Part shown: in pieces, positions 25,929 to 37,840 of the stretch
Position numbering within the stretch: position 1 is the stretch's first letter
Layout: the number at the start of each line of letters is the position of its first letter
Origin: Plantago elongata
Taxonomy: Eukaryota > Streptophyta > Magnoliopsida > Lamiales > Plantaginaceae
Assembly (NCBI GenBank): GCA_036897095.1
Contig: JAYMSP010000224.1
Span: forward strand, 1 to 64,000
Direction: 5' to 3'
DNA: 64,000 nt
Program-made: the position numbers and the translations under genes
Notes under the pieces: model-generated
Seen by the model: only the letters and a program-made list of their open reading frames with translations
What the model was told of the DNA's origin: nothing
Databases searched by the model: none

Positions 25929-27785
25929 ATGATAGTCTTAAGTTGCTTTCACTTTACACCTTCACACATTCATGAAATTGGTTATTCAAATGATTCCCCA
26001 TTGCTCCATAGACTTAACTTGTGCAAATCCACTCAAGAACTCAAACAATTCCATTCCATTGTCATCAAGACACGCCAATCTCCCCAAACCCAGAAACTTT
26101 TATACACAAAAATCGTATCTTTATGTGCTTCTTTCTCACCTATCACAGACCTCAGCTACTTCCACACTCTGTTCCATAACCTACCGAATCTTGATTTATC
26201 TGTTTACAATGACTGCATTAGGCACTTTTCGAGTAACGGAAGTTATTTTCTTGCTTTGCTGCTTTATAAGAGTTTAGTTGAAAATGGCTTGTTCGGTGAT
26301 AGTTATACATACCCTTATGTTCTCAAAGCTTGCTCTCACTTGCTGGCATTGAGAGAAGGGGAAACTGTGCATGGTAGTGTTATAAAAAATGGGTTTGTGC
26401 TGGATTTGTATGTGGTGAACACGTTGATGCGCTTCTATGGTGTTTGTGGGAGAGTGCAAGATGTTCGTAAGGTTTTTGATGAAAGTCCTGTTAGAGACTT
26501 GATTACTTGGACTGTGTTAATTCAATCTTATGTGGATGATGGGTTCTGTTTAGAGGCGGTTGAGGTGTTTTTTGGCATGTGTGAGACAGGTGTGAAGGCA
26601 GATGAGAAGCTTATGACCGTTGTGCTTTCTGCAGCTGCTAAGGTGGGGGATTTGAGTGTATGCAGGAAGTTACATGACTATATGGGTAACAGTGGCATAA
26701 ATATGGATGTATTTCTTGTGAATGCGTTGTTGGACATGTATTTGAAATGCGGGGATAGTGAATCTGCTCGAAAGGTTTTCAAGAGGATGCGAGTGAGAAA
26801 TGTTGTTTCTTGGAATACAATGATATTAGGCTTGTCACAAAGTGGTAAGTATAGAGAAGCTATCAATATGTTTCGTAAGATGCGGGTGGAAGGGGCTATC
26901 CCGGACAAAGTTACCTTAGTTGGTATTCTGAACTCTTGTGCAAATCTAGGTGTTCTTGAGTTGGGGAAGTGGGTTTATGCTTATGTTAATAAAAACAAGA
27001 TTAGTATAGAGGGGCATATTGGGAATGCTCTTATAGATATGTATGCAAAGTGCGGAAGCATACATGATGCCTTAATGATATTTGAGTGTATAAATCATAA
27101 AGATGTTTATGCATACAGTACTATGATCATGGGATTAGCCATGCATGGTGAAGGTCAGATGGCACTTAACCTCTTCGATGAAATGTGTGGAATTGGCATG
27201 AAAGCAAACGAAGTTACATTGGTTGGTGTTTTGACAGCATGCTGTCATACAGGGCTTGTGAATGAAGGTCAACAGTATTTTTATGATATGTCAAGGTTAC
27301 ACAACATAAAACCACAAAACGAGCATTATGGCTGCATGGTTGACCTTCTTGGCCGTGCTGGCTTGCTAACTGAAGCGTATGAGTTTGTACACAACATGCC
27401 ATCTAAACCTGATAAATTGATCTGGGGATCATTATTAGGAGCTTGTAGGATCCATGGAAATCTAGATCTTGCCCAAATCGTTATGAAGGAACTCATGGAG
27501 CTAGAACCTGGAGAAGATGGCTCTTATGTACTCATGTCAAACATATACGCTTCTGAGAAGAAATGGACAAATGTTATGCAACTAAGAAAAGGAATGAAGA
27601 AAGGTAAGATTGTAAAGATTCCGGGATGCAGTTCAATTGAGTTGGATGGTGTAGTTTATGAATTTCGGAAGGGGGATAAAGCTCACTCCAAAGCTAAAGA
27701 ATTATACATGTTACTTGACAAAATGACTCATCATTTGTATGATAGTGGACAAATGATAAATGATTCTGTACTTCTCTACCAATAA
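25929..27785 (+). CDS. PLS-class pentatricopeptide repeat protein, E-type
   Basis: An intronless gene of 618 residues. Upstream the frame opens with GTG at 25911; ATG 25929 (MIVLSCFHF) is the first Met. A second option is further in at the conserved LLHRLNLCKSTQELKQFHS start region. PPR motifs fill ~60-500: DLYVVNTLMRFYGVCG, DLITWTVLIQSYVDDG, NVVSWNTMILGLSQSG, LIDMYAKCGSIHDA, DVYAYSTMIMGLAMHG, EVTLVGVLTACCHTGLVNEG. E1 and E2 are complete (GCSSIELDGVVYEFRKGDKAHSKA), followed by a short non-conserved tail and no DYW domain. Such proteins are usually organelle RNA-editing specificity factors that recruit a DYW deaminase in trans. No paralogy to the PPR gene at 16564 beyond the family is evident. 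Confidence 0.88.
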   Translation: MIVLSCFHFTPSHIHEIGYSNDSPLLHRLNLCKSTQELKQFHSIVIKTRQSPQTQKLLYTKIVSLCASFSPITDLSYFHTLFHNLPNLDLSVYNDCIRHFSSNGSYFLALLLYKSLVENGLFGDSYTYPYVLKACSHLLALREGETVHGSVIKNGFVLDLYVVNTLMRFYGVCGRVQDVRKVFDESPVRDLITWTVLIQSYVDDGFCLEAVEVFFGMCETGVKADEKLMTVVLSAAAKVGDLSVCRKLHDYMGNSGINMDVFLVNALLDMYLKCGDSESARKVFKRMRVRNVVSWNTMILGLSQSGKYREAINMFRKMRVEGAIPDKVTLVGILNSCANLGVLELGKWVYAYVNKNKISIEGHIGNALIDMYAKCGSIHDALMIFECINHKDVYAYSTMIMGLAMHGEGQMALNLFDEMCGIGMKANEVTLVGVLTACCHTGLVNEGQQYFYDMSRLHNIKPQNEHYGCMVDLLGRAGLLTEAYEFVHNMPSKPDKLIWGSLLGACRIHGNLDLAQIVMKELMELEPGEDGSYVLMSNIYASEKKWTNVMQLRKGMKKGKIVKIPGCSSIELDGVVYEFRKGDKAHSKAKELYMLLDKMTHHLYDSGQMINDSVLLYQ

Positions 27786-30359
27786 TTGGAGTCTTCCATG
27801 AATTGGGATACTTCATGTGGATTGTAAGATAATGCTCACAGAGATCCAACTTATTTTGAGCAGCAGAAGCTGTATAATATTGAACTGCAGCTTGTTTCAA
27901 GAGGAATTGTCATTGGCCTGGGGGCATCAAAGTGCTATACTGCTTTCATAGAGGTACTTCACTTTCCTCTAGTGTAGGCACATTCTCACTGTTGTTAACT
28001 ATTCAATGACTATGAATCTTTTTTACTATAGTCAGAAGAATGATTCTTGTAAAGTACAACATATATATACAGAAACAGCTGTTCATTATGTGATAAAAGT
28101 ATTTGTGTCCACTACCTGGAGTTTTGCTGTTAAGTTGCTAATTAGAGTCTCTATATTTTTCTGCCTTTCTAAAAAAAATTCTGCATAAATTTTATTTGAA
28201 CATCTTATTCTCTGTTCACATGTGCCAGGTTGTTAAGAAGAACCTCGTTTGAATATCATTTACTACTTGGTGAATCTTATCACTGCAGTTAAACTTAAAG
28301 ATACATGGCTTTCAGCCAGCAGGCCTTCTGATGATTCTTAAAAGCTGGGTTATCTGGTTAGATATATTTTACATTTTACATAGCTGGTGGTTTTATTAAA
28401 ACTATTTGCTACATTGTGCCTTAAGTTTTCAGTTTCGACATGTCAGAATACTACAGCTGTTTAGGTTAGTAAGCTGCAAGCAGAAGTTAGCTAGTTTCTT
28501 CAATTAGAGAATTGCAAATTCCTTGGTTATGGCAATGAAGCCTGTAGTTTGTTGAGAATTACATGCGATCTTGCCTCATAAGTCAGCTAACTGGAAAGAG
28601 ATGCTTTTCTGGATTGCTTGCACGGTTAGAAAATTTTGTCAGACAAAACACAAGAAAACGAAGGAAACACACAACAATTTTGTTCCCTACAAACGGTCGA
28701 GTTTTCTGCCATCAAAATTCAAAACTTTTTCTTTAAACTTGAGAGGTGCTTCCTGGATAAGATAGCTAGAACCAGACTGTTATAGGAATATGTGAGACAA
28801 AGCGAGTGAGCACTTATACATGGGAAAGAAGAATGAAATACTTTAATAACAAACATTCTTCAGATAGACTAATACGTAATGTTCTGAAATATCCGATAAT
28901 GTAAAACAGAAATTATTAGAGTTCATCCACGTTCAGGCTTCTTGCCTTGCGTTGCAGCTCAACTTTCCAATAGCTTTAGGGAAGGGGAACCAAACTCCTT
29001 TGGAAGTAATGATGGGACATTTGATACTTTACAACAGAAAATATACTTTGGAGGGAGAAAATTTACTTTTAAAGTAGCAAGTGTCTAGCATTTTTATTTT
29101 TCTGCTTTCACAAGAAATCCTTTATATCTGAAAGACTGTTTATCTTCCCGTTTTCTGTATGTTAATCTGTTACCATTTTTATCCAGTTGTTTGCGATTTT
29201 CTGACTGTTGTGGGCTCGCATTTGCATCCCAGTATAGTTCTGAACAAGTTTCAGATTGTTTTATCCTAAAATATTCTTTTTTCAGTTTCATTTATACCCG
29301 TATAGGCGTATATTTCATTTTATACTTTCATGCTTAGGTGAGTCACCAACCATAGGTTAGGAAGCATGCACAGCATTTCCCAACTTCTATAGATAGTATC
29401 ACTCCAAATGCGACAGGTTCAGCATGACTCTGAATTGAACTTGCATTGCCTTAGTGTTGTTTGTTATCTTGTAAACCTAATGAATAAACTTGGAATTAAT
29501 CGAATCAGAAATTCAGACCTAAAAAATGGCTTGTCTGCTCTTGTGAAAATTGGTAGTCACGATTTTTCTCGTCATTTAATTCTATAAAAAAATCACATAC
29601 CCTTTCATTTTTTCCTATTATTATGACATTACTTACTGTTCCAAATGATATCGAAACATGGATTAGTTTATGTTCCCTTAATGCTAACAGCATCCTGCCT
29701 CCTGAATTTCCCCATCACAACATTTGTGTGACTAACCTTTCATTATCTAATGAGTAATGATTGATTAATTAGCTCAGGAGTAGCTGCATAATTGTAAGCT
29801 AGGTTCTAACTTTGTTAGAGCAACCTTTCTTAGCAGAAATTGCATAATTACCGCGAAATTTGTTTTAATAGTACTGGTTCTCTGGTTTACAGGACATAAT
29901 ATAAAGCCAATATTAATTTTCCTTAAAAGATCTGCACTAGATTGTTATGTCATTTTGATTCTATAAAAAAATCATCTGCATGTAACTCTTGGAACCGGTG
30001 GGACTGGAAGATCTTGAAAGTTATATTGCATAGGACTAAGATCAGGAAATATCGCGTTCGCCCTAACTTTTTCTTCGAAAACTCCTAACACCAGCTTTAC
30101 ATGACTCAATTTTATACTTGTTAGTTTATAGTATTGCTTAGCAAAGTTATCTGAGATTCTTGAATTGCTGCTTACTTGAGAAATTATATGGAATTTCTAA
30201 TTTACTTCTTTCTTTTCTTTTATTTTTTACCAAATGGGTTGTTGTAGTTAGTTAGCATGCCCGGATTGCATGGAGAAATTTGCTGGTTAATTACTGGCCC
30301 CACACCAGACTGTAAATATTTTTATAACAATGTAAAGTTTATAAATCATCTGTAAATTT
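27786..30359. other. Long intergenic region downstream of PPR gene
   Basis: 2.6 kb without a supported gene. Frames at 28006, 28571 and 29094 show no family pattern. The string TTCTATAAAAAAATCA occurs twice, near 29580 and 29959. I see no transposon ends. Confidence 0.45.
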
Positions 30360-31200
30360 GTTATGTTTGTTAGAGTTTAAGTTTGCTGTCAAAGATGCCT
30401 AGCTTCTCATCTGTGTTATGCTATGCCTCATTCTAACTTCTATTCATAAAATTTGATCTGTATGTCGAAGAAATCGAGGGTAACTTCTATGTATACCGTA
30501 TAAGCACCGAGCAATTCAGTTCTGACTTATTATGACTTGTTTCAGGAGTAGAAATAGAAATTTACCTTTAACAAAAACAATGTGCAATGGAAATGATAAG
30601 AAACAAGAAAGTTGAAATAATATGAAGTAGCAGGCCAGTTCTGAAGTTTGAAAGGACCATTTTCACATCTTTACCAAGTCATGTGTTCCTATTGTTGTTT
30701 CAGTTTGCACAGAAGATGATCTAATAAGTTTGTACAAAGGGGGATAAAAAAGAGAGTTGTACAATACCATCTCTAGTTAGTTATGTTTGTTAGAGTTTTA
30801 CTTTTCTGTCAAAGATGCCTGGCTGGTTCATCATCAACTACTCTTTAATTCATTCATGAAAGTTAAAAAGTTCTAAAAGTCTCAGATGCCTCATTTAACC
30901 GAAAATCCCATATGTATGTCGAAGAAATCAGAGGGTACTTGTACGTATAAACATCGAACAATTCGGTTACGATTTATGACTTATTTCAGGAGTAACAATC
31001 TGTACTGGAAATGATTATAAACAAGAAAGTTGAAATAATATGAGATATTAGGCCAGTTGTGGAGTTTCAAGTTTGAAAGCATAAACATATCTGTACCAAG
31101 TCATGTGATCCTATTGTTGTTCCACTTTACGCAGAAGATGATCTAACAAGTTTGTACAAAAGGGGGAAAAAGAGAGATAGAGATCTTATCAAGATTTCAT
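30360..31200 (+). repeat. Two tandem ~420-bp repeats upstream of bHLH copy 1
   Basis: Units at ~30360-30780 and ~30781-31200 share ordered blocks: TTATGTTTGTTAGAGTTT, TCAAAGATGCCT, TATGTCGAAGAAATC, AAACAAGAAAGTTGAAATAA, ACCAAGTCATGTG, GAAGATGATCTAA and AAGTTTGTACAAA. The same two-unit array occurs upstream of the second bHLH gene at ~34380-35240. The arrays therefore travelled with the promoter in the gene duplication. Confidence 0.85.
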
Positions 31201-31940
31201 TTATAGTTTTGTGCATCAATCTATTTCAAGTTTTCAACAAATGATTTTTATTGAGTATGCGAATTAAATAAGTGATTAGTGAACATTTCACGTCCAAAAT
31301 ACTCCTGCAAACTATATGGAATTATGAATGCTCTTTCAACAAAATTTACTTAAACAAAGTGCAAATTCGAGAAATGCGAAATCAATTTAAGGAAAAGCAT
31401 ATTTGAAGAAAAATTTGTTCTTCACTGGCTCACTGTAAACATTCAGAAATCAGAAATGGACATGTGAATCACTTCAAGTGTAACAAACTTTCTAATAAAC
31501 ATTAGAAAAAAAAAAAAAAAGTAAACCAAAAGAAAAGAAAAAAATCAAAATTGTACTTGTGACAAAATAAATACAGAGTATTCAGTTACAGGTCCCCTAC
31601 ACTATAACCAACCAAATTCCATATTCTCAAAACCCATTAACCCTTTTCTTCTCCAAACTTCACTTCCCTTTTATGTATCTTCTTGTATCTCTTCATTTGG
31701 ACATAAAGTTCAAATCTTTTTAGAGAACCACACCAAGAAAAGGTTACAAACAAAACAAAACTAAACTAAAAAAAGTTGATTTTTTTTCCTTCTGCAAGCT
31801 GATTCCTTTATTAGTACTGTCTGTTTTTCCATTATGAGTTGTTGTCTTTAACCTCCTCTTCTTCCTTTCTCTCTTTCAGGTTCAAGATAAAGACTAGAGT
31901 TCAAAAACAGCAATTTTTTTAAGGAAGTAAAACAAGAAAG

Positions 31941-33659
31941 ATGATTTATGATGAGCAAAGTTCTTGCTTTGAAATGGATGAGCAGCAGACCTACTCTCAG
32001 ACTCTTGATATGGGCCTTCAAAATCAAGAAATGCAGAGCATGATTGACCATCACAACAACATGGTTCAAGAAATTGGCCAGAATCCCAGTTGGCAAGAGA
32101 TGAACAACACCTTCAACAATGGTGGTACCAATGGAAATGGAACAGACCATGTCCAAAATGGTCGCTTCTCTGAAGCCCTCTACTCCACAACACCCGATTT
32201 GCTCAACATGTTTCCTCTGCCTAGATGTTCCACTTCAGCTTTCCTTCCGAATTCCAACTCAATCAACTTCTCAAACTCATCATCAGTCCACAAGACTTCT
32301 TCCAGTTTCTTGGCTTCACTTGGCCTGTTTGGTGGTGACCTTAACTCTCCGGTCACAGCGGAAGGGACCTCGTCTGGTTCGAACGCTGTTCTGTATGATT
32401 CAATGTTGCCGGTGAATCTACAGCCACAGCCACCTCTGTTGAAGGAACTGTTCCATTCGTTGCCGTATGCGAATAGCAATCACGGTAGCTTGTTTGGTGG
32501 AGTGGAGTATGAGAGGGGGAACGACTTGAGTAGTGGTGGATTGATGTACCAAGATGGTGATGGAAGGGGTTTGGATAATGGGGTGTTTATGTTTACTGGT
32601 GAAATGAACTGTTTGGGTAAAAATAGGGATGGGAAAGATGTTAAGCATTTTGCTACTGAGAGGCATAGGAGACTTCAGTTGAATGATAAGTTTCAGAATC
32701 TCAGGAAGCTCATTCCACAAACTACCAAGGTATAACAACGTTACTTTGCGAAAATTCCTTTTCACATTAAGTTTAGATAAATCTGTTTGTGATATTGTCG
32801 TATGTGAGTTTAAAAATGTATGTTGACTGGAATCAAACTATTTGGTGATATAGACTATAATATGTGCACTAGTATATGTTATATGTCATCTTTCTGTTGA
32901 TGTTCTTTGTTGGAACTTACTAATATGTGGAATTCATTTGGATGAATCTTATCCAAGAATAATAAAATTGTATGGAAAAACAGATGAGGTTAGTAAACTA
33001 GTAATGTTTGTCTCTTTTTGGATCTTCTTGACATATAGACATTTTGTTTTGTGAGAAATTTCAAAGAATGACAGAGCATCAATTGTGGGAGATGCTATTG
33101 AATACATCAATGAGCTGAAAAGAACAGTGAGTGAGCTAAAAAATCTTATGGAAAGGAAGAGGTGCGCCAGGGAGAGGCTCAAGAGGCCTAAAGCAGAAGA
33201 AGAGGGCGTACTTGAACAGAATGGCTCGAACTCGCCAGGTGACATGGAGCATCCTTTCAATGGCTCATCACTAAGGAGCTCATGGCTTCATAGGAAATCC
33301 AAGAACACTGAGGTCGATGTTCGTATCATAGATGATGAAGTGAACGTGAAGCTTGTTCAACAGAAGAGAGTCAATTGCCTGCTTTTCGTGTCGAGAGTTC
33401 TTGATGAACTCCAGCTTGATCTTCACCATGTTGCTGGAGGGCTTATTGGCGACTACTATAGCTTCTTGTTCAACTCCAAGGTGCCTACTTTTCACAATGT
33501 TAACCTTATTCTTGATTTCTTTCTATATCTGTTAATTTTCTATTAATTTCGTTGCAGATAAGTGAAGGTTCGATTGTGTATGCAAGTGCCATAGCTGACA
33601 AACTCATTGATGTTGTGGATAAGCAGTATGCAGCCATTCCACCAACTAACAGCTATTAG
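31941..33659 (+). CDS. Tapetum-type bHLH transcription factor (bHLH91/89/10-like), copy 1
   Basis: Exons 31941-32729, 33067-33480 and 33558-33659 give 434 residues. The first ~230 are a Gln/Asn/Ser-rich region of low complexity. The bHLH domain begins at TERHRR (~239), with basic helix and helix 1 in exon 1 (LQLNDKFQNLRKLIP) and helix 2 in exon 2 (NDRASIVGDAIEYINELKRT). The C-terminal ACT-like domain is strongly conserved: SSWLHRKSK, TEVDVRIIDDEVNVKLVQ, NCLLFVSRVLDELQLDLHHV, AGGLIGDYYSFLFNSK, VYASAIADKLIDVV. This matches Arabidopsis bHLH10/89/91 and rice EAT1/TIP2, which act with DYT1/AMS-type factors in anther tapetum development; expression here is inferred from family. The stop lies directly before a donor site, so the last intron is in the 3' UTR. 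Confidence 0.92.
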
Positions 33660-34129
33660 GTAAGTTGAGAATTCTTTACCCGATTCCTTTAACTATATTC
33701 ACTGCATGACTGCATCATATCAACGAGATGTTTAATGTATAAACTGTATTTTGGCTCTTGATTATGTACTTTTTAACCAACACTAGCAGTCAAAGATCTT
33801 TACTTCAAACTCTAGGGTCATCCAATTTAGGCCGGCCAAAATACATATAGGTTGTTCGATAGCGAAAAAATCATTGAAACGAGTTGAAGGCCTTCTGGTC
33901 TTACAAGATCTTAGCAGTATTACAACTTAAGAGCCTCTATAATCTTAAAACAAGAAAAACATTTTCATTTTCTTGTTCAATAAGATGGAAATAGTATTTG
34001 AGCATTAATCTGCTTTCTGATCCATACCTAAATCTTTTTCAGTAGTTTTCATTTAAACTCTGTTTATATATATTGAGAACTTATTTTGATTGAATAATTG
34101 ATATTTGTGTGTTCTGTTTGTGATTGCAG
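33660..34129 (+). other. 3'-UTR intron of bHLH copy 1
   Basis: TATTAG is followed by GTAAGT at 33660, and an acceptor ATTGCAG ends at 34129, followed by AATATAGGAGGGCC. The second copy has the same intron, followed by AAAATAGGAGGGCC. In copy 1 the coding frame ends before this intron. Confidence 0.8.
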
Positions 34130-34379
34130 AATATAGGAGGGCCTTGTTTAGCTTTGCATGGAGGGAGATATATGTAGGAGGCTGACACAGAATTTACAGA
34201 TTTGATCATGTTCATTTTAATTTATCAGTAATTAGGTGTGATGTCAAGATTAATCACCTAACTATAATGTAATCGAATAATTACTTGATTCTCTAATTCA
34301 GAACTTCTTGCAGAAGAAACCTAGTTTGGTTATAATATTCATAAAAGAGTTCTAATTTATCTGATTCAGTTGTTTTCCA

Positions 34380-35240
34380 GTTAATTGTTTATTGGTTTAT
34401 GATCAAATACTCTCTGTAATTCTTTCATGAAAGTTAACAGTTCTAAAAGTGTATCATCTGTGTTATCTTATGCCTCATTCTATCCAGAAATCCCATCTGT
34501 ATGTCAGAAGAAATTGAGGGTACTTATACATATAAAACATCAAGCAGTTCGTTTACGACTTGTGACTTATTTCAAACGGAGTAAGAATGGAGAATTACCT
34601 TAACAGAAACAATATTGTCTACTAGAAATGATAAGAAACAAGAAAGAGAGAGAGATGATCTAACAAGAAAGACCATTTTCCTATCTTTACAAAGTTATGT
34701 GGTCCTATTATTGTTCCAGTTTGCACAGAAGATGATCTAACAAGTTTGTACAAAGGGAGATAAAGAGAGATGTGCAATACTATCTGTAGTTAGTTATGTT
34801 TGTTAGAGAAACAATATCAAAGATGCCTAGCTGGTTTATGATCAATACTCTATTTAACTCATTCATGAAAGTTAAAAGCTCTAAAACTATCTCATCTGTG
34901 TTATGCTATGCCTCATTCTAAACTGAAAATTCCATCTGTATGTCGAAGAAATCGAGGGTAACTTCTACGTATAACGCATACACATCGAGCAATTTGGTTA
35001 CTATTCATGACTCACTTCAAAAGGAGTAAAAATGGATAATCCCCTTAACATGTACTCATTGTACTGGAAATACTAAGAAACAAGAAAAATAAAACAATAT
35101 GAGATAGTAGGGCAATTTTGGACTTTGAAAGGACTGTTTTCATATCTTTTCCAAGTCATGTGGTCCTATTGTTATTCCAGTTTGCACAGAGGATGATCTG
35201 ACAAGTTTGTACAAAAGGGGGAAAAAGAGAAAGATGTAAA
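34380..35240 (+). repeat. Two tandem ~420-bp repeats upstream of bHLH copy 2
   Basis: Units at ~34380-34792 and ~34793-35240 match those at 30360-31200 in block order (TTATGTTTGTTAGAG, CAAAGATGCCTAGCTGG, TATGTCGAAGAAATCGAGGG, AGTTTGCACAGA). The first unit here has a small AGAG expansion and local loss near 34645. The sequence from 35300 to the gene also matches 31230-31640. Confidence 0.83.
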
Positions 35241-35673
35241 ATATCATCAAGATATCATTAAAGTTTACTACTAATAATAATAATCTTTGCTTCAACGAAC
35301 TATTTCAACCAATGATTTTAAATTTTTAATTGATTAAGCAAATTTAACAAGTGATTAGTGAAAATTTCACATCCATAAAACTCCTGCAAAATATATGGAT
35401 TACTGCAAAAAATTGCAAATTCTAGAAATCAGAAATCAACTAAAATGATAGCATCTTTAAAGAACAATTTGTTCTACACTCACTGAACACATTCAGAAAT
35501 GTACCTGGGAATCTGTCTACCAGTGTAACAAACTTTCCAATTAAACATTAGAAAAAAATCAAGTTTACCTGTGACAATATACAGTTAGCATTCATGTCCC
35601 CCACACCATAACCAACCAAATTCCACAGTTTAAGACTAGAGAGCTTTTGTCCAAAGTAACTAAAACAGCAAAA

Positions 35674-37840
35674 ATGAATCATGATCAGCAACAAACCTAC
35701 TCTCAAAATCTTGAAATAGAACTCCAAAATCAAGATATCCAGAGAATGATTGACCATCACAGTAACATGGTTCAAGAAATTGTCCAGGATCACAACTGCC
35801 AAGAAATGAACATGTTCAACAATGGGAATGGAACAGACCTTGTCCAAAATGTCCATTTCTCAGAAGCAATCTACCCTACAACACTTCATTTCCAAAACAC
35901 GTTTCCTCTCCCTAGATGTTCCACTTCCGTTTTCCTTCCAAATTCCGACTCAATCAACTTCGACTCTCCGGTGGCAGCGGAAGGGGCCTCGTCCGGTTCC
36001 AATGGTGTTCTGTATGACTCATTGCTGCCTGTGAATCTACAGCCACAGTTACCTTTTTTGAAGGAACTGTTCCATTCGTTGCCGTATGCGAATATCAGTT
36101 ATGGTAGCTTGTTTGGTGGAGTGGAATATGAGAGGGGGAACAACTTAAGTAGTGGATTGATGTACCAAGATGGTGATGGAAGGTGTTTGGATAATGGGGT
36201 GTTTATGTTTTCTGCTGATGAAATGAATTATATGCATTATACTACTGAGAGGGATGTTAAGCAGCATACTACTGAGAGGCATAGGAGAGTTCAGTTGAAT
36301 GGAAAGTATAAGACACTCAGGGAACTCATTCCACAGCCTACTAAGGTATAACTTTTCGTGCTTGGTTTCGATAAATATGTTTGTCATATTGTGATATGTG
36401 AGTGTGAAAATGTATGTTATCGGGAATCAAACTATTTGGTGATGCAGACTACTATGTGCTAGTTATTGTTATATTTACATGCCTTATACTTTCGAGTTGT
36501 AGCGTTTTAAATTTGGCACAAGTGTTAACACGTTGTATTGATGGTCTTTGTTGGAACTTTCTAAAATGTAGAATGCATTTAGATGAATTGTATCCAAGAA
36601 TAGTAAAATTATATGAAAAAAATAGATGATGGTAGTAGTAAGCTGTAAACTAGCAATGTTTGTTCTGTTTTTGATCTTCTTGACATGTCGAACATTTTGT
36701 TTTACGAGAAAAATGAAAGAATGATAGAGCATCAATTGTGGAAGATGCTATTGAATACATCAATGAGCTTAAAAGGACAGTGAATGAGCTAACAAATCTC
36801 ATGGAAAGAAAGAGGTGTGCCAGGGAGAGGCTCAAGAGGCCTAAAGCAGAAGAAGAGCGCGTACTTGAACAGAATGGCGCGAACTTGCCAGGTGACATGG
36901 ATAGATCTTCACTGAGGAGCTCATGGCTTCATAGGAAATCCAAGTACACTGAGGTTGATGTTCGTATCATGGATGACGAAGTGAACGTGAAGCTTGTTCA
37001 ACAGAAGAGAGTCAATTGCCTGCTTTTCGCGTCAAAAGTTCATGATGAACTCCAGCTTGATCTTCACCATGTTGCTGGAGGGCTTATTGGGGATCACTAT
37101 AGCTTCTTGTTTAACTCCAAGGTACTTATTACTCACAATGTTAACCTTATTCTTGATGTCTTTTCCATATCTCTTAATAATCTGTTAATTCTGTTTCAGA
37201 TAAGTGAAGGTTCAATTGTGTATGCAAGTGCCATAGCTGACAAACTCATTGATGTTGTGGATAAGCAATATGCAGCTATTCCACCAACTAATTGCTATAG
37301 GTAAGTTGAGAATCCTTTACCTGATTCCTTCTATAATCGCCTCATCATCGATCTCAAGGAGAAGTTTACGTAGAAACGGTACTTTTCGCTCCTGTTTGTG
37401 TACTTGTTAACCAACATATACAGTCAGAGATCTTCACTTCAAACACTAGAGCTATCCAATTTAAACTGGCCAACATACAGGTAGACTGCTCGTCTCAATA
37501 GCGAAACGAACTTACAAGATCATTAGAAAGAGATAAAGACCTTCAGGCTTGAGGTCTTAGAAGATCTTAGCAGTACTACATCTTAAGAGCCTCTATAATC
37601 TATGCAATGCTATGAGAGCTTATATTCATGTCTAAAAGTTTGGAGTATTCACTCTTAGCACCCCATATTTCTGGCAAATAGCAAACAAGTACAACTCTCA
37701 GTTTAAGAAACTTATCTTAGGCTCAAAATTGCGGATTCATATCATTTTCTCAGTTTTCATACAAACTCTGTTATGCTTATTTTGTATTTTGATCGAATAA
37801 TCGGTATTTGTGTGTTCTCTTTGTGATCTGCAGAAAATAG
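35674..37840 (+). CDS. Tapetum-type bHLH transcription factor, copy 2
   Basis: Exons 35674-36345, 36720-37121, 37200-37300 and 37834-37840 give 393 residues. The frame opens upstream at a TTG; ATG 35674 is the true first Met, and the protein lacks the ~12 residues at the front of copy 1. bHLH (TERHRRVQLNGKYKTLREL, NDRASIVEDAIEYINELKRT) and the C-terminal domain are intact. Compared with copy 1, ~23 residues are missing from the Ser-rich part after NSDSINF, and Asp in helix 1 (LND) is Gly. One T fewer before the last donor removes the stop used by copy 1, so the frame runs through the last intron and ends Arg-Lys-stop in a tiny fourth exon. Copies may differ in partners or expression; that is inference. 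Confidence 0.88.
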
